This document shows positions 19,802 to 27,221 of a DNA stretch of 64,000 bases, piece by piece (position 1 is the first letter of the stretch; every line of letters starts with the position of its first letter). Both the position numbers and the translations under genes were made by a program. Location: NCBI GenBank assembly GCA_938045805.1, contig CALIBL010000021.1:1-64000 (forward strand). The letters run 5' to 3'. The notes beneath the pieces were generated by a model. The model made no database searches. It saw only the letters and a list, made by a program, of their open reading frames with translations, and was not told the origin of the DNA. Source of the DNA: an uncultured Rubripirellula sp. (GTDB lineage: Bacteria; Planctomycetota; Planctomycetia; Pirellulales; Pirellulaceae).

Positions 19802-20008
19802 CTGCGAGGTGATCGAAGTGTTCTTTACACTTCTAAGATAAGGGAACTCCGGTGGAAATCCGGGACGGCCCAGCCGCTGTAACCAACGGAAGGATCAACC
19901 GCAACCCCATGTTTTTCTAGGCCATTGTCGAGACTTTGCACTGTCGGTGTACGTCATGATGAGAAGGCAACAGGGGTACGTTGGAAGTCAGAAGACCTAC
20001 CATCGCAG
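19802..20008 (+). ncRNA. Cobalamin (AdoCbl-type) riboswitch
   Basis: Conserved blocks occur in the right order: GGGAA (19842-19846), GGTGGAAATCC (19851-19861), GGCCCAGCCGCTGTAA (ending 19882), and the B12 box AAGTCAGAAGACCTACC (19985-20001). The closing stem P1 is formed by CTGCGA (19802-19807) with TCGCAG (20003-20008). Such elements bind adenosylcobalamin or related forms and normally switch off downstream expression. The gene controlled here encodes a DUF1559 pseudopilin-like protein, followed by a DUF4465 surface protein. No known B12 synthesis or BtuB gene follows. Confidence 0.92.
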
Positions 20009-20010
20009 GC

Positions 20011-20089
20011 GACACGAAGTGACTTGCTCGGGTCAAGTCCGTGTCATAAGTCGAATTGCCACGATGGCAATGTGCGAAAAAGCTTTCGC
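20011..20089 (+). promoter_or_regulatory. Putative expression platform: three hairpins after the riboswitch
   Basis: A strong hairpin is formed by GACACG (20011-20016) plus GACTTG (20021-20026) with CAAGTC (20034-20039) plus CGTGTC (20040-20045). Two shorter ones follow: ATTGCC/GGCAAT (20055-20071) and GCGAAA/TTTCGC (20074-20089). None has a T tract after it, so a simple intrinsic terminator is not evident. Translational control, Rho-dependent termination or a long-range pairing is more likely. Confidence 0.5.
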
Positions 20090-20161
20090 GTTGACTTACT
20101 TACATAACAATCAGAATGTTGGCCACGCCTTCGTTAATTCGAGACCGGTGGTTCTGGGTTG

Positions 20162-21046
20162 ATGTGTGCGATGATTGTAGCTACCGATCAGCCTAGGCTA
20201 ACGAAGTGCCGCTGTGCAACTCGCAACAACTTGCGTGATCAGAGGTTATCAATCTCTTGTTATCTTCAACGCGGTGGTTTTACCCTTATTGAGCTGCTAG
20301 TGGTGCTCGGGATCATCAGTCTACTGGTGGGGCTCCTGCTACCTGCGGTTCAAGCTGTGCGAGAAACTGCCAGGCGGATGCAGTGTCAGAATAATTTGCA
20401 TCAAATAGGAATTGGACTTCACAATTACCATGCTGCCTTTCGAACGCTGCCCCCTGGTGGTTTGGAGGTGAGGCCGCAGTGGAGAAGAGGCAAGCAGCAT
20501 GCATGGTCGGCTTTTGTTCTGCCTTTTATCGGTGAGAATTCCACGTACGAAAAAATACGTTTTGATTACGCTTTCGATCATGCTGTCAACGCGGAGGCGG
20601 CTTCATCTGTCATAGAAACCTACTTGTGCCCCAGCACCAACAGGCAATTCACTCGACATCGAGGCCGAGGTGCGACAGATTACGGTGGCATTTATGGCGA
20701 GAGGATTGTTAGTCGCAATTATCCGCCGCGAGGCGTGATGATTCATGAGCGATCCATTCGGTTTCGGGATATTACCGACGGGACAATGAGAACACTCATG
20801 GTTTCTGAAGACGCGGACTTTCCGGATGGTCAGTGGATCAACGCATGGAATCTGTTTGATCAAGCCTTCTCGATCAATCGCGCACCGCGTTTTGAAAATG
20901 ATATCCGTAGCTTGCATCCTCAGGGTGCCAACGGACTACTCGCTGATGGATCAGTGCAGTTTCTCAACGAGAACATTGATTTGGAAGTGTTGGCTGCGTT
21001 GTGCACGCGTAATGGTGCCGAGACAGTTGATGATTTACCCCAATAA
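20162..21046 (+). CDS. DUF1559 protein with prepilin-type N-terminus
   Basis: After a 38-residue basic leader, the protein has a type IV pilin/pseudopilin processing motif RGGFTLIELLVVLGI with a 20-residue hydrophobic helix. Then follow the DUF1559 signature LLPAVQAVRETARRMQCQNNL, LHNYHAAFRTLPPGG and the C-terminal H-X9-DG motif (HPQGANGLLADGS). DUF1559 proteins occur in large numbers in planctomycetes and are thought to be pseudopilin-like components of unknown role. It is 294 residues from ATG 20162; ATG 20171 or TTG 20159 are alternatives. It is the first gene after the cobalamin riboswitch and stops 6 bases before the giant DUF4465 gene, so the two are probably one operon repressed by B12. 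Confidence 0.9.
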   Translation: MCAMIVATDQPRLTKCRCATRNNLRDQRLSISCYLQRGGFTLIELLVVLGIISLLVGLLLPAVQAVRETARRMQCQNNLHQIGIGLHNYHAAFRTLPPGGLEVRPQWRRGKQHAWSAFVLPFIGENSTYEKIRFDYAFDHAVNAEAASSVIETYLCPSTNRQFTRHRGRGATDYGGIYGERIVSRNYPPRGVMIHERSIRFRDITDGTMRTLMVSEDADFPDGQWINAWNLFDQAFSINRAPRFENDIRSLHPQGANGLLADGSVQFLNENIDLEVLAALCTRNGAETVDDLPQ

Positions 21047-21052
21047 TGAATC

Positions 21053-24000
21053 ATGGGTGCAGTGAAGATGGTAAGGCGAGTTTGCAAGCGTAAATGCACG
21101 TCTATGCGTCGGCGGCGACTTTCTCTAGAGCAACTGGAGAATCGACGCGTTTTGGCGGGACCTTATGCGCCGCCCGCTGGAGTAGAAGGGTCGACCGCTG
21201 TCAGTTACCTTGATCCTCAAATTAAGGGCTGGGCGAGTGAAGTTGTCGAGTATCTGCCAGGTGCCGAGGTCAGTGCCAATTTTCAGGATATAACGCAGGC
21301 ACTTGGGCCAGCTGACTTAAGCGTAACTTCCACGGTTTCATTGGGGCGTGGAGGTCAGATCACGCTCGCTTTTCAATACCCCATTCGTGACGGTTTGGGT
21401 TCTGACTTTGCCGTCTTCGAAAATGGTGTCAGTGACACTTTTCTTGAACTTGCAACGGTAGAAGTTTCTTCTGACGGCATCAACTTTTTTGCTTTCCCAA
21501 GTGATTCTTTGACTTCAGCCCCTGTAGATGCGTTCGGGGCACTTGATGCGACGGAAATTGATGGGTTGGCGGGAAAGTATCGAGTTGGTTTTGGCACCCC
21601 TTTTGATTTGGGGTTAATGCGTGGTGTCGATCCAGCTCTGAATGTAAATCGAGTTACCCATATTCGGCTGATTGATGTTGTCGGTGATGGGTCCATTTTT
21701 GATTCGCAAGGAGACGCAATCTATGATCCGTTTCCCACGATCGATAGTGCAGGATTTGATCTGGATGGTATTGGTGTAATGCATTTTCTCGACGCCGGCG
21801 AGCACTTTGCAACTTTTGAGGATGTGGGTGCATCGTTGGCTGATGTCGATGTTTTTCACGGCCCGATTAGTGGCGGTCAGCAATCGGAAGGTGAATTCGG
21901 GGAGTGGATCACTAGCGGTTGGTTTCAGAGTGGAGGTCTAGAATTTAACAACACTCATTCTGACTTTTTTGATTACGGCTACACCACGTGGAGCCAGTGG
22001 GCTTATTCCAATCACACGGACACGACAACGAGTGGCTATGGCAATCAGTTCAGTTCCATCGTGGGTTCGGGTGTTGATGGTTCGTCCACGTATGGTGTGG
22101 CCTTTGTCGAGCAGGGAGGAGTCGCGCAACGTCCAACGATACGTAAACTACCAGGGGATAGTCGTCGCTTCGAATCTTTGTGGGTCACCAATACGACTTA
22201 TGCTGCATTGTCGATGCTGCATGGAGATTCCTTTGCAAAACAGTTTGGCGGGATGTCAGGTGATGATGAGGACTTCTTTCGCTTAACGATCACCGGTAAG
22301 TCTGGGGATGGCACAGATGTTGGTACGACTGAGGTTTATCTAGCAGATTATCGATTCGCTGATAACGCGGATGATTTCATCTTAGATCACTGGATCAAGG
22401 TGGATCTCTCAGATTTAGCTGCTGCCGAGTCGCTAGAGTTTTCCCTTGATTCAAGTGACGTGGGTGACTTCGGAATGAATACTCCTGCTTACTTTGCCGT
22501 CGATTCAATTCAACTCAATGAAGAAGCCATTTTCTTTGATGTCGAATCGAATGTCGTATCGGAGGGCGCTGCTTCATCGCCGATTTCTGGAAGGGTGACG
22601 CGAATCAATTCAGATTTAGCCGCCGTCATGTCTGTCGATCTTTCATCTGAGGATGCAACTCGAGTCTCAACGCCAAGTTCAATCTCCATTCCTGCTGGAC
22701 TGGAATATTTCGATTTCACGATGGATGTGGTGAATGATGAAATTGTCAGGGGAGATCAGGATGTTCTGTTAAACGCAATCTCTGATTCGCAAACAGACTC
22801 GGTCGTTCTGACAGTCTTGGAGGACGATCAACTAACGCTCAGCTTGGATGTAAGTGCAACATTTATCGATGAAGCGAGTGATCTTGCATTCACAGTAAGT
22901 CGCAATAGTGGAGACCTCGCCAGTCCGCTGACGGTTAGTTTGTCGACTGATTCACCCAGTTTGATTAATGTGCCAGAGCAAGTGGTTATTCCTGCTGGTC
23001 AAGTGACTGTCTCGTTCATGATTTCCGCGGTTAATGATGATTTTGATCGTGCTGACCAAGTTGTGCAGGTGTCAGTAGGGGCAGTTGATTACGTTGGTTC
23101 GTCGATCTCATTGGACTGGCGAGATAATGATGAGGCGATGTTGACTCTAACATCAGACTTAAATTCTTTTTCGGAAGCCGATGCTTTGCCTACTGTGGGT
23201 TTTGAGCTGGTTGGTCGGACGATGGCGGAAGAGAGTTATCTCAACGGATCCGATCAGGCTGGAGGCTTTTTCGAAAATGGTGTCTCCTTCGGTAATGATT
23301 ATGATCCCCAATACGGTAGTTGGTCTGGTTGGGCGATTTCAAATACATCCGATGTGACCACGCCAGGATACCTAAATCAGTACAGTGCTTTCACGGGGCG
23401 AGGCGATTTAAATTCGGAGACCTATGCCGTTGCATCAGCTTATGGATACCCGTCATTACCTTCGATTATCAGAGACACGGGATCATCGAGCGCCTTCCAT
23501 TCAATTTCTATTGCTAACACAACCTATGCAGCAATGTCTATGCTCCAGGGCGACGCTTTTGCTAAGAGGTTTGGAGGTGAGAGCGGGGATGATCCCGATT
23601 GGTTGTTGTTGACCATTGAGGGTCTCGATAGCCAGCAGCAGTCAGTTGGTGTGATTGATTTTTACTTAGCTGATTATCGGTTTGAGGACAACCAACTCGA
23701 TTACGTTCTCGATACTTGGGAGGACATTCAACTAGATAGCATCGCTTCAGCTGTGGAATTGCGTTTTTCAATGTCTTCGAGTGATGTTGGGGACTTCGGG
23801 ATGAACACACCTGCGTATTTTGCGATCGACCAATTAGTCATGACTTCTGCGGAGCCACAGCCTCAGGTTGTGGTCGAGCGAAATACGTATGACGTTTCCA
23901 GTGAATTGTTGTTGGAAGTATCAAGTTCTGATTCGACTGAAATCGAGGTGCCCAGTGCATTTGTGATTCCTGCTGGTCAAAGGTCTGTCGTCGTGCCTCT

Positions 24001-27000
24001 TCAGATTGTGCATGACCACTTCGTGGATGGAGATAAGGCCGTCGAGCTTAACGCCACAGCGACAGGGCTATTAGAGGGCCGCTTAGCAGTTGAGATCGTG
24101 GATATCGACACTCCGCAACTTACTGTGACTGCTCTTGCTAATTCCGTTGTTGAAGGCGATGGCCCCCTAAATATTATCATTCATCGCAATATCGAGGTGC
24201 CCACAGCACCGTTGGATGTTTCGATCACTTCAGCACCGTCGGGGCAATTTGAGACAATTAGTCCAGTTGTCATTCCGAACAATTCCCGATTGGGCTTTGC
24301 CTCGATTGATGTACTGGACAATACCGTTGGTGATGGGCAGCGATTGGTGAGTGTCTCAGGTTCAGCTGCTGGGTATGGTGAAGATCAGACCACGGTGTTG
24401 GTGCTTGATGACGAAAAGGTCCTTGAGTTGACAGCTGATTTTGCTTCTGTTGGTGAACAAGACTCGAAGCATGTGGTTTCTTTTGAGAGTCTCGGTAGTG
24501 GTTTGCCAATGGATTCTTATTTTAACGGGAGTCAGCACGATGGGCAGTTTTTGTCCGAGCAAGTCGTGCTCAATAACCAGTATGATTCCACCTATCAAAG
24601 TTGGTCGGGTTGGGCGATTTCAAACACGACCGACAGTCAGACCGCTGGATACGGAAATCAGTTCAGTGCAATCACGGGGTCTGGTGCATTGGATTCATAT
24701 TCCTATGCCGTAGCGAATGCGTACCCTGGGGCACTGGTGCCAGAGATTGTGATTGCGGATGAAGATCCGGGGGTGTTTTTTGAATCGGTCATGGTCACCA
24801 ATACAACTTATGCATATCGTTCAATGCTTGAGGGAGATGCATTTGCCAAGAAGTTTGGCGGCGACTCGGGGCAGGACCCAGATTATTTCAATCTTGCGAT
24901 ACAAGGGGTCTCGGATTCGGGGGAAGTGGTAGGTGAAATTGTCGTTCCTTTGGCGGATTTTCGATTTGAAAATTCGGCAGATGACTACCTTCTGGACGAA
25001 TGGATCCGCGTCGATTTATCGGGTCTCACCGGAGCTAGGAAGCTGCAGTTTGCGCTTGAGTCTTCCGACGTGGGTGCGTTCGGTATGAACACACCAGCTT
25101 ATTTTGCGTTGGATCATCTTGTCTTGAGTGATCCTTCATACTCGCCACCCGTACTCACGCTGAGTAGGGTCAATGATGATCTGGCGGAAGATGTAATTGC
25201 TTCTCTGACTAGTGACGACCAAACGGAATTAAATGTCCAAGGTAGTATTGTGATCCCGGCAGGGGTGGCTTCCATTGAGGTACCGATACATACCGTTGAT
25301 GATTTTGTTTTTGATGGACTGCAAAATGTGCAGGTCTCAGTAAATGCGGTGGGATATGTAGCGGGGAAAATCGATCTAGCCGTAGAGGACGATGAGCAAA
25401 GACGATTAATCTTGACTGCGTGGAACGCAGGAGAGCAAGTGGTTGAGGGTGACGCAATCAACTGGGTGGTGTATCGGAATGATGCATCCGTGGAAAGTTC
25501 AGTCTCATTGAATTTTTCTGAGACATCTTCCGAACTTGAGTTACCCGTGGATAACGAGACTTTAGCAAGCGGGCTTGTTTCAGCGTTGTTCACCTTCCCG
25601 GTCAAACAAAACATGATATTGGAGGGAGATCGATCGGGAGAATTGATCGTTAGTTCTGCTGGATATGTTGGTTCGTCAAAGTCTTTCACCATTGGTGATG
25701 ATGAAATCGCAGCACTACTGCTTGATGAGCCTGGTGGGAGCACCACAATTGGTGAGCTTACATCCGATGACTTTCTTTATATTTCCTTGGCATCGCAGCC
25801 CCTTGGTGACGTGAATCTGTCTGTCGATATTGGTGCGGCGATTCATGAACTTCAAGTCACGCCGCTAACGATGACGTTTACCGCTGGGACATGGGATCAG
25901 AAGCAGCGAGTAGACTTCTCTGCTTTTGCAGATTTTGAAATTGAAGGAGATAAGTCGTTTTCCGTTTCGTTTCATGTGAATGCAGGATTATCGACACCCC
26001 TTTATGCCAACGCGTCCGCGGGTACTGACGTGCTCGTCGTTGACGAAAACTCAAACAACCTTGAAGTGGTTGTCGAGAGTGATCAGATTCAGGTTCGTGA
26101 TTCGTCGACCCAAAAAGTCCTTTTAGAGAATCCTGCTTCGAGCGGGTTGCATGTCGTTGCAAATGATCTCGTTCAAGTTTTAGCATTGCCTGCTTTCAAT
26201 GCGGGAGTTGGGCCGATCTTGATTGAACTTCTTGGAGGTCAGGACGCAATCTTGCTGCAAGGTGAATCGTTTCAGAGTTTGGATGGAGGTGCTGGTGTGG
26301 ACACTCTCTATCTTCAGATTTCTCAGCCAATTGACTTTGTTGACTTCCTGACCGGACGCATTCACTCTTTCGAGACTTACCACCTCGATGGTAGCCCCGT
26401 GCATATTAAGTCGTCCGGGTTGGCTGGCTTAGCGGTTGAGGAGGAATTTTTGTACTTAAAGATTGAAGCTGACCAAAAAGTCACGTACAGCAACGACGCT
26501 GTGCTGCTTGAGCCACAGATGCTTGATGGGCGTTTCACTCATGTGGTCCAGTTGGGCTCGGTTCAAGTGCAAAGCGACCCCGGTCGTCCATGGACAAATC
26601 CGGTCAATCACTACGATGTAGATGGTTCCGGTAATGGTTCTTCCGCGGTGGACGCTTTAAAAGTCATTAATGAGCTAAGTCGAAGAGAGAGCCCTGTTTT
26701 GGAGACGATTAATGAACTATCTGATTTTTCCGGCAATTACTATGACGTTTCGGCTGATGGGCTGGTAACGGCGTTGGACGCGATACAAGTGATCAATCAA
26801 CTTGCTAGGCAAGCCGTTGCAGAGGGAGAGTTCATTACACCAGCAATCGGCATCGCTTCGTTTGTCGCAAAAGGCAACTTGTCGCCGCAGCCTGAATACC
26901 CAAAAGTGGCGTTAGATCCTTCAGATGGTTTTGGTCAGACTTGGGGCAACTATCTTAGGGAAGATATCGTGTTGTTCGATCGCGATATTGATGATGGCGC

Positions 27001-27115
27001 CGAACGGTTAGCAATGCGCCAAGTTGAGAACTCGGAATTCTCAGAGATAACCGCCGAAACGTTTGACTTAGCGATCGAACAGCTCACCGATGAGTTGATC
27101 AGTCAGCTCTCATGA
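21053..27115 (+). CDS. Giant surface protein with three DUF4465 domains, Calx-beta-like modules and dockerin-like C-terminal region
   Basis: This 2020-residue protein starts with an Arg-rich segment and EQLENRRVLAG, the planctomycete-type N-terminal region of exported giant proteins. A first domain (about 45-245; GSDFAVFENG, ELATVEVSSDG) resembles a discoidin-like beta-sandwich. Three DUF4465 domains follow at about 250-490, 714-930 and 1141-1355, sharing WSxWA(Y/I)SN, TNTTYA, FAK-x-FGG-x-SG, LADxRFxxN and FGMNTPAYFAxD. They alternate with Calx-beta-like modules (VxIPAG, VxDxxxDG, GY, DDE). A dockerin-like pair, DVDGSGNGSSAVDALKVIN and DVSADGLVTALDAIQVIN, is at about 1855-1921. The gene sits 6 bases after the DUF1559 gene under the cobalamin riboswitch. 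A surface role in binding cobalamin or corrinoid is inferred from the regulation and from my recollection, unverified here, that DUF4465 genes occur in Bacteroidetes B12 uptake loci. Confidence 0.88.
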   Translation: MGAVKMVRRVCKRKCTSMRRRRLSLEQLENRRVLAGPYAPPAGVEGSTAVSYLDPQIKGWASEVVEYLPGAEVSANFQDITQALGPADLSVTSTVSLGRGGQITLAFQYPIRDGLGSDFAVFENGVSDTFLELATVEVSSDGINFFAFPSDSLTSAPVDAFGALDATEIDGLAGKYRVGFGTPFDLGLMRGVDPALNVNRVTHIRLIDVVGDGSIFDSQGDAIYDPFPTIDSAGFDLDGIGVMHFLDAGEHFATFEDVGASLADVDVFHGPISGGQQSEGEFGEWITSGWFQSGGLEFNNTHSDFFDYGYTTWSQWAYSNHTDTTTSGYGNQFSSIVGSGVDGSSTYGVAFVEQGGVAQRPTIRKLPGDSRRFESLWVTNTTYAALSMLHGDSFAKQFGGMSGDDEDFFRLTITGKSGDGTDVGTTEVYLADYRFADNADDFILDHWIKVDLSDLAAAESLEFSLDSSDVGDFGMNTPAYFAVDSIQLNEEAIFFDVESNVVSEGAASSPISGRVTRINSDLAAVMSVDLSSEDATRVSTPSSISIPAGLEYFDFTMDVVNDEIVRGDQDVLLNAISDSQTDSVVLTVLEDDQLTLSLDVSATFIDEASDLAFTVSRNSGDLASPLTVSLSTDSPSLINVPEQVVIPAGQVTVSFMISAVNDDFDRADQVVQVSVGAVDYVGSSISLDWRDNDEAMLTLTSDLNSFSEADALPTVGFELVGRTMAEESYLNGSDQAGGFFENGVSFGNDYDPQYGSWSGWAISNTSDVTTPGYLNQYSAFTGRGDLNSETYAVASAYGYPSLPSIIRDTGSSSAFHSISIANTTYAAMSMLQGDAFAKRFGGESGDDPDWLLLTIEGLDSQQQSVGVIDFYLADYRFEDNQLDYVLDTWEDIQLDSIASAVELRFSMSSSDVGDFGMNTPAYFAIDQLVMTSAEPQPQVVVERNTYDVSSELLLEVSSSDSTEIEVPSAFVIPAGQRSVVVPLQIVHDHFVDGDKAVELNATATGLLEGRLAVEIVDIDTPQLTVTALANSVVEGDGPLNIIIHRNIEVPTAPLDVSITSAPSGQFETISPVVIPNNSRLGFASIDVLDNTVGDGQRLVSVSGSAAGYGEDQTTVLVLDDEKVLELTADFASVGEQDSKHVVSFESLGSGLPMDSYFNGSQHDGQFLSEQVVLNNQYDSTYQSWSGWAISNTTDSQTAGYGNQFSAITGSGALDSYSYAVANAYPGALVPEIVIADEDPGVFFESVMVTNTTYAYRSMLEGDAFAKKFGGDSGQDPDYFNLAIQGVSDSGEVVGEIVVPLADFRFENSADDYLLDEWIRVDLSGLTGARKLQFALESSDVGAFGMNTPAYFALDHLVLSDPSYSPPVLTLSRVNDDLAEDVIASLTSDDQTELNVQGSIVIPAGVASIEVPIHTVDDFVFDGLQNVQVSVNAVGYVAGKIDLAVEDDEQRRLILTAWNAGEQVVEGDAINWVVYRNDASVESSVSLNFSETSSELELPVDNETLASGLVSALFTFPVKQNMILEGDRSGELIVSSAGYVGSSKSFTIGDDEIAALLLDEPGGSTTIGELTSDDFLYISLASQPLGDVNLSVDIGAAIHELQVTPLTMTFTAGTWDQKQRVDFSAFADFEIEGDKSFSVSFHVNAGLSTPLYANASAGTDVLVVDENSNNLEVVVESDQIQVRDSSTQKVLLENPASSGLHVVANDLVQVLALPAFNAGVGPILIELLGGQDAILLQGESFQSLDGGAGVDTLYLQISQPIDFVDFLTGRIHSFETYHLDGSPVHIKSSGLAGLAVEEEFLYLKIEADQKVTYSNDAVLLEPQMLDGRFTHVVQLGSVQVQSDPGRPWTNPVNHYDVDGSGNGSSAVDALKVINELSRRESPVLETINELSDFSGNYYDVSADGLVTALDAIQVINQLARQAVAEGEFITPAIGIASFVAKGNLSPQPEYPKVALDPSDGFGQTWGNYLREDIVLFDRDIDDGAERLAMRQVENSEFSEITAETFDLAIEQLTDELISQLS

Positions 27116-27159
27116 TTCTCATTAGCTTTTCGATTCAATTTCGCATCTGCAGGCTTTTT

Positions 27160-27188
27160 GCAAAGACTTTCAGGGTAGAGGTCTTTGC
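27160..27188. terminator. Hairpin between convergent genes
   Basis: GCAAAGAC (27160-27167) and GTCTTTGC (27181-27188) are a perfect 8-bp inverted repeat with a 13-base loop, 44 bases after the giant surface-protein gene and 33 bases from the end of the opposing transporter gene. On the + strand it is followed by GTTGCTTTAT, a poor T tract. A shared transcription end is plausible. Confidence 0.4.
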
Positions 27189-27221
27189 GTTGCTTTATCT
27201 CTGCATCACGAACCGATTGCA

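Noticed and set aside
19395..19841. Open frame of 148 codons on the + strand
   Set aside because: It overlaps kdsB antisense, crosses the promoter and enters the riboswitch; Trp/Arg/Ser-rich, no motif.
25114..25746. Open frame of 210 codons on the - strand
   Set aside because: Antisense of the giant DUF4465 protein; Ser/Thr-rich composition typical of a shadow frame, no motif.
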